A DNA stretch of 64,000 nucleotides from Erodium maritimum (GCA_963921825.1 OY997594.1:55537675-55601674), one strand, 5' to 3'; shown: positions 1 through 12,176, counted from the stretch's first letter. Notes: a model not told the origin generated them from the letters alone. Translations and numbers: made by a program.

Positions 1-2629
1 GTGGGCTTGTCTGGGATGCTCCCCAGGTTGAACACTCCCTGAATGTTGAAATAGTCCGCCAGTTTCAGCGGTGTGTCTGATGGAACATACGACACACTGT
101 TCACAGCATACCTCTGCTTGCCATTAATAAGAGGAGCAGAGTTTGCAAGAATGATAGTCCGGCTTGGCTTTATCATCCCATAGTGGTAAGACCCTTGAGG
201 GTTTGGCCTAGGCCCACTTGCTGTCAGGTTCCGTCTGGTTTAAGACAAAATCAGATCACCATAATTGGACACTGCAAGTATCAGAATTCTAAACATGAGT
301 ACTACCGGTTAAGTACCTTATGGATCTGGCCTGGTTGAGAGACCAAGCGATCTGAGTAGTTGGTCCACCAGGGACAGGACCAGAAACACTCTTATATGAG
401 TTGCTGTAGTGAAGAACAGCTGTGGTTGTGAGCACAGGACGGGTGAAGCGTGAAGAAACAACAACATAATAGTCCTGTGGAGCCTGATTGGCTGTGACCA
501 ATACTGAATAAGATTGGCCAAGATGGATGTCAAGGGCAGCATAACTGTTCTGCAAGGTGTGAGATCCTTCAACCTCAACCAGTTTCATCACATGTCCCTG
601 AATTCTAAAATTGATGGATGTTGCAATCCCCACATTTGATATCCTGAATCTATAAGTCTTGCCTGCAAATAAAGTTAAAAACATGAGTTCACAAGTAACT
701 CATAAGCTGCTGAATAACATTTATAAGTTTAACTATGGAGTTCATATTATCAATTCAATAGAGAAATTCACTTCTTGATACCTGGTTGTACTGTGAATGT
801 GTATCCATTCCAACCACGACCATTGATGAGAAGTCCATCAGGGGATGGAAGGCCATGACCACCTTCAAGGATACGTCTCAATTGCTAAAACATGATCCAA
901 AGATGACGAATTAGAAAGAATTAGTTCATGTTTTAGACAACTCGTGCAAGTGTTAAATTGCAATTCTTACATATTGGTTTCTCTTGTACCAGTCTCCAGC
1001 AAGAACGGTGAAATCCCCAGCAGGAGAAGGGAAAGGTACAGGAATACGAGGACGGCTCCAAATCCTGATGCCACCAAACCCACCACCAGCTTTTTGGAAT
1101 CCAAGAGATGGAAAGTAGAAATAGGTACCAATCTGGTCCTTGGCTTGGAGATGGTAAGTGAAGCTCTTGCCTGGCAATATGGGACAGTTTGTACCCTGGA
1201 CCCCATCCTGCCATGAGTTCCTTCTCTGCTGCAACCCATTCCTGGAAATGACACATATATGAGTCCATTTAGCATTCAACACTCCAACTTATATTTTTGG
1301 CTGATAATCATTGATAAGAGCCAAAGCCTGAAATAATCAATCAAAAGCCTTGTACAACACAAGCTTAGCTGAAATTGACAATGCCCTTTTTACCTTATGT
1401 GGTCCTAAACAAACTTGACAAAAATGAGGTAAAGGTACTAGAGTTAGGGTAATGGTCTATCTTCTATAATGTCCACATCAAGATCAAACAGCTTGGAAAC
1501 AAAAGGGTTGTTTGGTAGTGATATGCAGATCTGTCACAAGATGTCCTCTCATTCCCAAATGGGGTTTCCATGAAACAACCCTATTCATTTTAAAACACTA
1601 ACTATATCAAAAACTGATTATTTTACAATGCAGTTAAGACAACTAAGAGAAGTAGCATGTGGGCAGTGAGGCTCACTAAATGCTGACAGTTAAACAAATA
1701 CTTTATTCTGCAAATCATGTTACTTTAATGAACAGAGGCCAAACATTAAGCAATTAACCAAGTTAGATTCTCTTCTGGAAATGAACCAACCAGAACTACC
1801 AACCCATACTGCAAAGGCAAAGCCTTGCCTTTCTGCAACCCCACTTTTCTTAGATGCATGCCTGTTTCAAAGATCCCTCCTTCACTCACACACAAACACA
1901 GCATCAACCAATGAAGAGATAAAAGGCAATGCCAAAATACCAAATCCAGCCCTCTCCCCTATAGCTAAAATGGGCGCTCCATAGTTCACTCCCAAGGTCA
2001 CATTAGTCATTGTCGGATTGAATAATAAGTTCCTAGTTTTTATTGATGGAAGGAGGCATAGAGCTGCTGGGACCGCCCACCGCCAACTACCTCCAGAAAT
2101 TCATTTTTGTTTGCTATCGAAATTCATTAATTAATCAGTTAACAAGAAGATCCACATTCATTCCAAGGAGACAACAACTTGTTTGGTTGCTAAGAAAGTT
2201 GAGGAAAAAAACAGAAAACTTAAATTTTCCTGCATTTTTCTGGGCTAACAAACAGGCAGAATGATGAAAATGCAAATCTGGGAAATGGGTACCAGGAAAT
2301 GAGAAGCGGCTCTTTGAGATAGTTGTAGACATTGACGATTAAATTGTCATTTGTGACCGCATCGATCTGGGGGCCTGGGAACTGCCCATTTATCAAGATC
2401 CCCTGTAACATCCAACACAAAGCACGGAAAGATTCAATCTTTATCTCTAAAAGACGCAAATGAAAACACTTGCATACTCAGGAAAGCAAGAACATACCTG
2501 TTGCTTGACACCTAGAGGGTAGATGTTGCCATAGGTGACCTTCCAAGTGAAGAATCTGTATGGGTCTTCGGCATTAGCGCCATGAGCAAGAACCAAGACG
2601 AAGACAATGAGAGCACTGAAACCTCTCAT
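1..2629 (-). CDS. SKU5-similar (SKS) multicopper-oxidase-like protein, 5' part; 3' end off the window
   Basis: Six exons join in frame with GT/AG introns: 2629-2498, 2402-2293, 1241-971, 884-782, 662-317 and 234 to the left edge. They give about 399 residues; the family usually has about 540-590, so the C-terminal third lies outside. Residues 1-20 (MRGFSALIV...HGANA) look like a signal peptide, followed by EDPYRFFTWKV and the NGQFPGP motif of the first cupredoxin domain. Where active ascorbate oxidases and laccases have HWHG and WYHSH, this protein has SWNG and YFYFPS, so the copper-binding histidines are missing, as is known for SKU5/SKS and pollen Bp10/NTP303-like proteins. Family role: secreted or wall/membrane glycoproteins in directional cell expansion and pollen-tube growth, with no proven oxidase activity. 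No frameshift or internal stop is seen. The exact paralogue cannot be assigned. Confidence 0.93.
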
Positions 2630-3199
2630 TTTCAGCGATGAAAAGGTTGGTTTCTGAGAGAATGTATGAATTGAAATCCAAAGTTGGATCAGAAGAAAGG
2701 AGATTTACGGGTCCATTTGGAGAGAAAAGAGAAGGATGTTTGCGGAAATCTTCGAGCCTCCTTTGTTTCTCTCTTGCCGCGTTGAGCTGCGAGGACTGTG
2801 CATATAAATTGGAGGCGTGAGCTGTCACTCCGGTCGTCTCGGCCCGGTAAAATATTTCTACTGGACATGTGAGATCGTGGGCCGTTGAATTTTGGTGCCC
2901 CGTAGGCCCATCTGGAAACAATGGCATGTGATTAGGTCGGCGCTTCGGTGGCGTGAAAGCAGTGTTGAGTTCGAGTGTAGGTGATGGACACCGTCTCAAG
3001 TGCATCTGGAAATGTGCGAATCTTTGTTACTGCCGTGTAGTGGGTGATTGGGCCAATTTTTAACTGCAACTGTGAGCCAATCAGAGGCCCTGAAACTCAC
3101 GGGGGTGGGTGAAAGAAAGAGCTTAAGGTTTGGCCTTTTGGGCCTATCAGGATTCAGGAGGGATAATTTAACTTTATTCTTTTTTGGATAAGCAAATTT
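2630..3199 (-). promoter_or_regulatory. Presumed promoter and 5' UTR of the SKS gene
   Basis: This is the non-coding stretch upstream of the SKS start codon (minus strand). A minus-strand TTTATATG, the complement of CATATAAA at about 2800-2807, lies some 170 bases above the ATG and is the best TATA candidate. Open frames here overlap the leader and look like chance. Beyond about 3130 the sequence becomes AT-rich, leading to the target-site copy of the adjacent retroposon at 3200. The promoter call rests only on position and the TATA-like motif. Confidence 0.4.
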
Positions 3200-3213
3200 A
3201 ACTTATTAATATT
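3200..3213. repeat. 14-bp target-site duplication, left copy
   Basis: AACTTATTAATATT is identical to 4762-4775 and brackets the retroposon at 3214-4761. Confidence 0.65.
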
Positions 3214-4761
3214 TTTGATCAGCAAATTTTTTGTTTTATAAAACCATGTTTCAACTCGAAAACACGGGCAAGGGGAGACCCCTCAAGTTACAAACTAGAG
3301 CATGCATATAGCACCTCAAAACAGTAACAACCAACAACAATACAACGGTGTTACAAACAAACGGAACCCAACCAGGGGAACCAAACCAGTAACAAGCTAA
3401 CAACAAAGGTCTAACACCCAGGATAACCACTAATAAGCACAACCTTAATCCAAGGAACACAGAACAAAAGTACAACGAGTCTGAAACTCTAAAAATACAA
3501 CCTTTAAGCTCAACTAACAATAGACCAACAAGGGTCTATAAACAGAGTCTGGACACTCAGAATCCACCTTGAAGAGCAGAAGTAAACGGCCACCAACACC
3601 AATTCCGACTAAGCAAACCAACATAACGCAAAAGTCGAACCCCCAACCTCAGCTGACACCACCACCCAAAGGTCCGAAGAAGGGACCTTACAACCGGCCA
3701 ACACCGATTGCCTCCCAAAAGGAGGGGGCAGGACAAAACACCCCAAAAACAATTCAACCCCTTAATCCCCACAAAACCCGACCCAAAAATTCCTCAACAC
3801 AAGCCCTTGGCCAACCCCAACCGTGAGGCCCCGCCCAAAAAGGAACAGAGAAACGAGGACTAATGGGCAAGGAGAAGTAGAAATTACAGAGTTAGAAACG
3901 ATGGGGGATGTAAAAGAAGGGTCAAACCTAAAGATCTGACCCATCCAGTCCCAATAGAAATCGGAGAAAGAGAGGAAGGAAACGAACTTACCCTCCACCG
4001 AGTCACCAAAAGCTCCAGCCACAGCGAATCCCAGACAGGAAACCCTTCCCACGATGACGAAGTTGAGGCGGCTCCAACAGCGAGACGAACCCACCCAGAG
4101 ATGGATGGAAATCTTGCTCAGCAAAGAATCGGTAAACCAGGCTGTCCTTGAGAACCCCGACCATCTCCACCGGCAACGGCGGAGAAAAATCTCCCACCAG
4201 AGGACCCCGGGAGCCAAGCCACCAGAAGTGGAGAACCCCCCAAAACCCTAAAGCTACGCAGCGAGACCAGACGGGAGAGAAGAAGGACATCACCGGAGGC
4301 GAAGTGGTCAGACTTCGGCCAGAATCCGAACAAAACGCCCAGATCTGAAGAAACCAAGCCATGAACCCGAAGAGTAAAAAACATCGGAAGAAAGTAGTCG
4401 AGACCCTGACGCCGGCAGCCGCTTGACTCTTCCCAGGTTCAGGTGAACAGATCCAGGCCGGAGAGAGGATGAGCTAGAGAAGAAGCCCCCAAAACCATAG
4501 CAAATAGATCTGAGGAGAAAGAAACAAAATAGAAATGAAGGGAGAATAAGAGGAAAAGACAAGAGGTGAGAGAGAAAGGAGGGAGAGGCAAGCCACCGCC
4601 GGTAACTACAATGGAGAGGAACCACTGTCGTCGGCGGCGGAGGAGAGAGGCGGCTGGAAAAAAAGGGGGCTAGGGTTTCGCAGAGGAACTTTAGAGAGAG
4701 AATCCGGATACTAGTACCTAACTTTTGCAAAATTATGAAGGTAAATGGGGCATCCCTTCAC
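3214..4761 (-). mobile_element. Non-LTR retroposon (LINE-like, non-autonomous), minus orientation
   Basis: An exact 14-bp direct repeat, AACTTATTAATATT, flanks this block (3200-3213 and 4762-4775). That length and the short A tract at the minus-strand 3' end (GCTGATC followed by A residues, next to 3213) are typical of target-primed reverse transcription. On the minus strand the 5' half is C/T- and CCG-rich like a plant LINE leader. The 3' half is a GTT-rich tail ending TTTATAAAACAAAAAATTTGCTGATCAAA. Several frames of 70-150 codons are open (for example 4730-4308 and 4362-4003), but none resembles reverse transcriptase, endonuclease or a known host gene. It could be an internally deleted LINE or a retroposed transcript. 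Confidence 0.6.
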
Positions 4762-4775
4762 AACTTATTAATATT
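4762..4775. repeat. 14-bp target-site duplication, right copy
   Basis: Identical to 3200-3213. Confidence 0.65.
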
Positions 4776-4975
4776 AATAATCTCATTAAAACATTACAAA
4801 AGTGATGAATCCATATTAAACCGAGCCATCTTAAAAACTCTTTTTTATGATTGCGTGTGCTCTTTAGAAAAGCCTAGTTTTATCAATGGTGATTATTGTA
4901 CACTTGTCTACTACGTCGCCGACTTTCTTACCAACAGGCTCATCGCGTCTGGCCTGACTATCCCCTCGATACCCT

Positions 4976-6775
4976 AGATAATGCCTTCATGCCCCCTATC
5001 TAGTTTCACACGTCCGGCAAGAGAGAAGAAGAAACGAAGGCCGAAGGTTTCATCCACCGTCTCCCCTTTATCGAGCACTCCAATACGTCCTCCATCGTCG
5101 CTCCATCCTTCCCCAGAACTCGTACCCATGCCATCCTGGTCCTGGTAGTTTTCTCCTCGGGATCGGATTCGACGAACTCTGGCCATATCAAACCGAAGTG
5201 TGGCCGTCCTCCGAAGGTAACAACCCTAATTCTGGCGTCTCAATTCACCGTGTTGCGTCACCGACACCGGATGGCCCTGGTTCTGCGAGTCTAGGAGCAT
5301 CGTCCCTAACCTCGGGGGTCTTGATTCCGTGAGTCTGATGGTGGCTAGGGTTGGTGCCTCCCCTACAAACTTGGGTCCATCCATAGTCACCCCCTAGGCC
5401 GGCTTCTCAACTTGCTCCATAGTTGAGGAGGAGGCAATGGAGATTTTTGTGCCTTACACTCTGGTGAACCCCGACATTAAGGTCTTTATGCGTGCATGAG
5501 GATGATCAGCGTCAGGATTGGTAGTAAAGGATCTAGAGCTAGTACGTTCAGTATATACTTCGCCAACTAGAAAGCTCGAGCATGGGCTCGAAACAACGAA
5601 CCCTAATGTTTTAGTGGATACCCGCTGCTGCTAAGAGACATTGTGAACCCAATGCCTCGGGAACTTCCCAGCCTAGACCGGATCCAGTTATGTGTCTATT
5701 CGCGGGGGCTCCTACCGTCGGTCTGAACGAAGGCAACAAGAGAGGCCATCGGAACGACCCTTGGGGGTTGTGTGGATGTGCCCTATGAACAATGGGTCTA
5801 TGCTGGGACTGGACCATCAAGGTCAGATTTTGGATGGAGCTTCATCGGCCTCTCCGTCGGTCTATGGTCATGAGGTTTCAAGAATTTAAGGAGCCAATCC
5901 AGGTCACTTTGACCTATGATCGACTCCCAATATTTTGTTTCAATTGTGGCTAGATCGGCCACTGGATTCGTTGTTGTGACATAAAGATGTCGATAATTCC
6001 ATGGTTTGACTACACCCTCTTGGAATTCAACCCAGAGAAGATGGAGAAGTCATATGCTTCGGATTGGGGGAAAGAACCACTCCATCCCACTGGTTTCGAG
6101 CCATTGACCTCGAATACTCTACCTACACCCCTATCATCTCGAGGAGGGGGTCCAATTATAACCCAAGATAACCTACCTAACCCTCATGTAGGGATGGGAC
6201 AACGAGGGTCACCTAGGGTCATGCTTATAGGAGGTTCGGTTGGGCTTTCCCCACTTGGGACGCTACTTGTCCCATCTTGGATGATGCATGTCCTATTTAG
6301 AACGCTACTTGTCCCATTTAGTACGCTGCATGTCCCATATGGGATGGTGCCTGCCCCATCTACGACGCTGGGATTGAAGAGGGACATTGTAGGGGAGCCT
6401 CGTGAAGACCATGCAAGGGTTGGAAAGTATCCCCGCCAGAAGAAATGGTTGACACCCGAGGCTTCATGGACCTACCTAGGGAAGGGTCCCTAGCTAAAGT
6501 CGATCCTCCTCGTGTTACTGATGAGTTCATGTTCGGTCGCACTCCACGTGAAGAGAAGAGTCATCTCCATGGGATCAAGCAATGTTCAAGCACCACCTTG
6601 ACCAGTCCACATCAGTTTTTTAGTTTATTTTTTGTTCACCTATATGGCAATTTACAAACTGTCTTAAACGGACAACATGTCTCGGAGTTTTTTCTTAGGG
6701 GACTTTTTGGGTCCCCAAGTAATATAATGACTCTTTTCTATTCTTATTATTAATAAAACTCGCAACTTTCGGTCA
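4976..6775 (+). pseudogene. Decayed LINE ORF1 relic (zinc-knuckle type), plus orientation
   Basis: In a broken plus frame, 5809-5980 reads as the conserved C-terminal part of a plant LINE ORF1 (DUF4283/zf-CCHC_4 type). It shows LHRPLRRSM, then YDRLPIFCFNCG, a TAG stop, then IGHWIRCC. This is the CX2CX4HX4C zinc knuckle with its spacing kept and one internal stop. Downstream, 5987-6493 is open for 168 codons and contains a 7-residue tandem repeat. The relic ends near 6775 with AATAAAACTCGCAACTTTCGGTCAAAA, like many plant LINE 3' ends. The 5' limit is uncertain. No reverse transcriptase remains. Plant LINE ORF1 products bind the element RNA; this copy cannot be functional. Confidence 0.6.
6260..6364 (+). 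repeat. 21-bp minisatellite (five units) inside the LINE relic
   Basis: Five consecutive 21-bp units start at 6260, 6281, 6302, 6323 and 6344, alternating ACGCTACTTGTCCCATTTAG-like and ATGATGCATGTCC-like versions. In the open frame each unit encodes seven residues of the form TLLVPSW or TLHVPYG. Confidence 0.75.
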
Positions 6776-6879
6776 AAACAACGAACCATCTTTCGTTTAA
6801 TCAGTCCAAAAATGAGAGTGGTCGATTCTATAAAATAAAATCATAATTGACGAAGATGAACCATTTTTCTTCTGAAGAG

Positions 6880-8782
6880 TAGCGATATTTTTGTTATAAT
6901 CTAACTTGTTCCATTATAATACTCATATAGAAGAAGAGTCAAAGACCATAGGTGCCATATTACAGTTCGGGACCCCCACAATAAAACAGGTGTACCGACG
7001 TTCGAGACTCGTATAACTAATCTACTTTCTATCATAGACACATTGTGGGCAACAAAGCAAACATTGAAACTATAAAAAAAACACAAATTTCCATCAACTC
7101 GAGGTTGTCTAAGTGCATTTTGGACCCGTAGAGAGGCCCCTTATAAGGCAGTGAGGGGTCGGCTTGATTTCCCACTAGGTAGTCGTGTCATCTAAAATAA
7201 TCGAGGATGTCCCGCCCATGATGACAAGCCAAGGTAGATCGGCATGAGATGATGTAGCGAAATACTCCATACTACAAACCCACATCATGTTCAATTCCTC
7301 TTGGCTCCTAGTGGGGTTGCTTAGCAGTTCTTGCCTAGGTGGGGTGCTCCTCACCATCTTTTTGGTGTACCAGAGTCAGATATGGTTTGGATAGCTCCAA
7401 TGCTCGATTTAGTCAACATGTACGTGCATGCGCTTGATGGGCCTTCTCTCATGCCCTATCCTTTTAGCCCTTAGTTTTCTTTGGGCCTGACCTTGTATTG
7501 GACATGAGGTTCCTTTGCTTCCCAAATTATTCCCCTCCTACCTGTGGTACATTCGTCTGGATGAAAAGAAAAATGAGAAGATCAGGAGAGGTTTGTCCAA
7601 GCAGGATAGGGTTTAGAGGAAGAGGCAGGTGACATCCCCCGCTCGCGTCCCCCTACCCTCTTGGTCTATGTTAGTCAGGTCATATATCTTTGTGGTCAAG
7701 GATATTCCTCCACCAGTTGCTAAAAGTGCCATCTTTTCTCTTTGAGTCTTCTCCCCAAGAAGCTCCTTATCCATGTCACAAAATTTAATATGGGATCACC
7801 TTCATTGAGTGCCTCCCGGTATAGGAAGTTTGACATTGGACCCAGGATACGAGAAGGATATCGGACAGTCGGGGAGCTCTCCCCCATCTCCACCATCCTC
7901 AGGGGAAACTCCGGTCCCCTAGTTCTTTCTTAGCAGCTTCGGCTTCCCAATTCGTGATGGCTCCAGGGGGAGCGGCCTCCCAATTCGTTCTTAGCAGTCC
8001 CTCCATATCAAGCCTCATCACGGCCCGAAGAGACAAATCAAAGTGAGTCTCCTATCGCCACACACCCAGGAGGAGAGTTTGGAAGTCCCTAATCCAGTGG
8101 GTGAGACGACCACATTGGAAGAAAAAACTCGGGAGCTGCTCATATTGAAGGGGGGGAATAGGCTCTAGATGGCTTGGAAATGCCAGTCGAACATGACGAT
8201 GGAGCGAAATCTCCACATTCAATTGTACCACGAGCCACATGAACTCATTCCATCCTCTCCGATACGGGCTCAAAGCCATGGTAACCTTTGATCGCAATGT
8301 GTTCACCAACAGGGCCTGGATTTGGGTGTTTCTTGCATTCGCTGACACGTTGAATGTCAGACTTTGATCTACATATGTCGAAACTAGATGTTGCCCGGCT
8401 ACATGCACGGGAGGAGAGGCATCAACAATAGTAGAAATCCATTGAACGACCATGTTCCTTAGTGACGAACATCCTCTATAGTGTCCTGATATGGGAATAA
8501 AAAATCCACAACCTCCCGTGTTAATGGTTGCACCTTCCAGGTCGCTGCCATCACCCTACATATGATTATCAGGTTATAGGAGAAGAAGAGAGAAGGTGCC
8601 CCGTTGGTGCGTATCGGTACCAGGTTTCATCCATCGTTGTTACCACTTTATCCAAGACGACAACCACCGCGTCATCCTCATCATCTGCCAACGAGAAAAC
8701 CCCATCTAGTCTTGGATGGTCGCCAGTGCATCGTCTGTCGACATTGGTTGCAGAAATAGGAAGGGACCGAGTAGGGACAATG
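6880..8782 (-). pseudogene. LINE relic on the minus strand: ORF1 zinc knuckle and endonuclease remnant
   Basis: Minus-strand 8453-8052 encodes a 133-codon frame. Its C-terminal part (EIPIPPLQYEQLPSFFFQCGRLTHWIRDF type) matches the zf-CCHC_4 knuckle of plant LINE ORF1, with the first and last cysteines changed to phenylalanine. Farther downstream on the same strand, 7357-7175 contains ADLPWLVIMGGTSSIIL, resembling the PWLxxGDFNxIL motif of the LINE APE-type endonuclease. Shifts and stops separate the pieces. The upstream end of the same LINE continues at 12034-12176 beyond the inserted solo LTR. No reverse transcriptase is readable before about 6880. Confidence 0.55.
8778..8782. repeat. TSD CAATG, left
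   Basis: Matches 12029-12033 on the other side of the solo LTR. Confidence 0.9.
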
Positions 8783-11700
8783 TGTAAAGACCTGAAAATT
8801 TTAAGTTTTAAATCGATGTGTGGAGCGTCGAATGTTGGAGAACGAATTGGATTTTGGATCGACTTCAAAAAAAAAGATAAGAAAAGAGAAAAAAAAAGGA
8901 AGAGAGACGGTTTTGGGCCAGGCCCAGCCAGCTGCCAAGCCCACTCGCCAGGCCCAAGTGTCGCGCCCTAACCCTAGCGAGACCCTTCGTCTCCCTCATT
9001 CAGTGCACGCCACCCGACAACCCTCTCTCTCTCTCTCGCATTCTCTCTCGCAAACCAGACAGCTCCGCCGTCGCCGTCCCTTTCCCCGACCTCCCTTCTT
9101 CTCCTCCGTCTCCTTCCTCCACCCACGTTTGCTCCTCATCGTTAGAAACCACCGCAAGCCTCGTTCTCTTCCTTCTTCCTCTTCGATTCGACGCGAACCC
9201 TCGCCGCCGACCTCATCTGAACATCGTCGCTCCAGAAACGCGAAACCAGTACTGGTGAGCTCCTTTCCCGACCTTTCTCACCTCCGCCGTCCAACCTTTC
9301 CATGAAATTCATGCGTACGCAATCTTTTTTCAGCCAAGCTTGGGTGGGAAGGTTCGCCGGAGCTCGTGAGCTCCAGATCTGGCGCCTTCCAACGCCGGCG
9401 AAGTCCCTCGCCACCAGATCTAGACGGGAGGGCTCGGATCTCGCGTCAACAACCTCCCCTCGTCCTCCCGAGCAACCTGACGCCTCACCCGCCGTCGAGA
9501 ACCCCTGGATCCGCTTCTACCGCCGTCCTCTCGCCGCGCCGGAACCCTACCGCCGTCCTCCTTCGGTTCCAGCTCAGACAGAACCTCGACTCAGGCCTTG
9601 GGCCAGGACAAAGTGGGCCGGGAAGTGGATCTTGGGCCAGGATTGTCAGGACGGGCCTTAGGGCCGGACCAGAACCAGACGAGTACGGGCCTTGGGCCCA
9701 AGCTGGACCTCGGGCCAGGCCCAGGTTCCTGGACCGGGTCTGGACTCGGGTCCGGACTTGGGTCAGGACTCGGATCTGGGTCGGCTCTGGGCCGGGTCTG
9801 GGTTGGGCTCGGGTCAAGTCCGGGTCTGAGGATGGACCGGGTCGGATTCGGGTCTGGATCTCGGACTCGGGTCGGATCCGGATCAGCCTAGTTTAATTAA
9901 ATTATTAATTAATTAATTTGGTTTAAAATCAGATAATTACTAAGGACTTATCGGACTTCTAAAGGATGTTTGGACAACGAACTATTGGACTTAATTTATT
10001 AATTAGAGGACCGTTACGGACTGGACCGGGACTGATGACCGTCCCTTTTGTGTTAAAACCAAGCCTTTACCCCGAGCACGGAGAAGACCGGAGGTAGGCC
10101 CGGACGTCAGCAGCTAGGAGACGCAGCTGTGGTTCTTCTTGAGGTAGGGATTACCTCGAAACCCGCTTTATTTCGGATGTACTAGAATGCATATAGGGAA
10201 ACCTAATAACCGGATAAGAACTAGTATGCATGTAGGATGTGAATAACTAGCATAGATGTATTAAACTGTGAACATTTACGATTTCAGTCTTGGGAATTGC
10301 CGTGCTGGTAGAATTGGGCCATGTCGCGCCTGTAGGATTGTTTACTGTATGTATCTGCTTGGTGCTGTGTTGTTTGAACGGATAATAAATAACGAACACG
10401 AAAACGAGTAGAATTGATCTAGCGATGCATGTTGGTGACTTGAGCGGTTATTTCCTGTTATATGATATGTTGAATTGTGGGTGTTGGGGAACGAATATCG
10501 GTTAAGACGGTGGGGTTACCACGTGGATTGTGGTGTCGGTAAGTGATGGTAAGTGCAGAACAGTTGTGAGTGTAATTAAGGGTAAAAGCATATTATTTTC
10601 GGTGTAACATGTCGTTGCTATGTGTGGGCAAGTGTGCCGTGATTGTTATGATGTGAATCATTGGTTGTGGTATGGTCGGGTGAGTGATAGACCGACGTGA
10701 TTGTGATTGTGATTGTGGTTGTGGTACCGTGGTTACTTGTGAGTGTGATTGTGATTGTTAGTTGAATTGTGCCCGAGAGGGTGTTGTACGTTCCGGTGCG
10801 CGGCCGGTAAAGTGTGAGAGAAGTACTTCCGTCAGGTGTATCGTACCTTCCAGCGCGCATTCGGTAAAGTGTTGTGTTTTTGATACTGTGGTTACATGAG
10901 AAAGGTGGTTTCCCTACCTTCCGACCATGAGTCGGTAAAACAATGTGTCCCGCGAAGAGGTGGTTTCCCTACCTTCCAACTAGCACTTGGTAAAACGCTG
11001 TGTTGAGCACCGCGAGAGATGAGGCCACGAAGAGGCGATTTCCCCGCCTTCCGTCGATCGGTAAAACGCTATGTTCCGCGATGAGGTTGTACCGCGAAGA
11101 GGCTGGGCCTGTGTTCCGCGATGAGGTCGACCGCCTCTCCCGACTTTGTGTTGGGGAAAGTTGCGTACGGCTTTTCCGGGCCGAGCGGGTTGCTCCCGAG
11201 ACCGTGCATTCGTGTGAATTGGTTGTGTTGATATTATCTTGGTTGTGATTGAGTTTTGCTGTGTTTTGAGTATTGATGTGTTGTGGCTATGGGTGTTCCT
11301 TGTTATGAAATTGTGGGTGACCGTGAATGACTTGACTTTGATTGTTCGATGCTGATGTTCTTGTGTGTGATTTCCATGTAAGTTAAAGCGTCACCTTTGT
11401 GGTTATCCGTTATTCGGTCGTGAAGGGGTTATGGACTAGGATTTTCGGGATAGTTTGTGGTCGAGTAAAGTGAAGGTTTTTTAATCTGGGTTACAATTTC
11501 TCGTTGTCGTCTTCTCCCCTTAAATCGTTAAAAGTTGGTTTGGAATTGTACTTGGGTGTTTTACATGGAGCGTTACCTGCGGTGTGTGGCTTGGTTTAGT
11601 GGTTGGTGTTGAGTTAACGCTGGTACGGTTGGATTTACGAGTGTCGGGTAAAACGGGGTTTTCGTCTTTAATTACATTAAAGGCCGCATCGTTGTATCAA

Positions 11701-12028
11701 ACCTTTTTAATCAACTTTAAACTATGAAGAGACTTTCTGGTAAATCTGTTTGAGGTGGTCTTCAGGGTTTTCCCTACTGAGCGTCAAGCTCACCCCCCTT
11801 ACCGTGTTTTATGCAGGTATTAGCTTTGACTTAGAGTAGAGGACATCGCGGAGCATGGGGATAGCGAGGGTCCGGGTTATCCCTATTTTATGTTTGTAGA
11901 GACGTACTGTTTGTCTTTGGACTTATTTTATTTAACTTTATCAGACATTACTTGTTTTAAACTGTTATTATTTAAGTTTCACTAAGTCACATCTCGGGTC
12001 CGGTCAATACCGGATTTGGGGCGTGACA
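8783..12028 (+). mobile_element. Solo LTR of a Tekay/Del-like chromovirus (LTR subfamily 1)
   Basis: Begins TGTAAAGACCTGAAAATTT and ends TTTGGGGCGTGACA (TG...CA), 3246 bp. It is flanked by the 5-bp duplication CAATG (8778-8782 and 12029-12033). No second LTR or internal domain is present, so it is a solo LTR left by recombination between two LTRs. The 3' terminus matches the LTRs of the gag-pol-bearing element at 46820. Removing it with one CAATG reconnects one reading frame of the surrounding minus-strand LINE. Internal features are a C/T-rich then GGGTCCGGACT-rich stretch (about 9590-9895), a GTGATT-rich tract (10695-10760), repeated GAAGAGGTGGTTTCC blocks (10900-11110) and the conserved hairpin at 11778. 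Open frames at 9142-9896 are low-complexity artefacts. Confidence 0.9.
11778..11792 (+). other. Conserved LTR stem-loop, loop GTCAA
   Basis: TGAGC-GTCAA-GCTCA, a 5-bp stem, followed by CCCCCC and an acceptor-like TTATGCAGG. Equivalent to the hairpins at 12769, 19339, 30766, 34440 and 49754. Confidence 0.6.
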
Positions 12029-12033
12029 CAATG
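12029..12033. repeat. TSD CAATG, right
   Basis: Matches 8778-8782. Confidence 0.9.
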
Positions 12034-12176
12034 CTTATTGGGACGTGGTCCAAGGCACTAAGGGATTTGGTGGTGGAGATGATGTTTGAGACCCCGTAGA
12101 GAAAAGGGGAGGGGGAAGACGGTGTTCCACTAATGGCTACAGATGCGATTTTAGTGAGAAACCCTAATTGACTCAT
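12034..12176 (-). pseudogene. 5' piece of the minus-strand LINE ORF1
   Basis: From the ATG at 12176 the minus frame runs MSQLGFLTKIASVAI... into the CAATG duplication at 12033. Across the solo LTR the same frame resumes at 8777 and continues without a stop to about 8569, roughly 115 codons in all. This shared frame shows that the two pieces were once one ORF. Confidence 0.5.

Noticed and set aside
9366-9896. 176-codon plus frame and its minus counterpart in the LTR
   Set aside because: Low-complexity GGGTC/GGACC composition keeps several frames open at once; no domain; lies inside a solo LTR.
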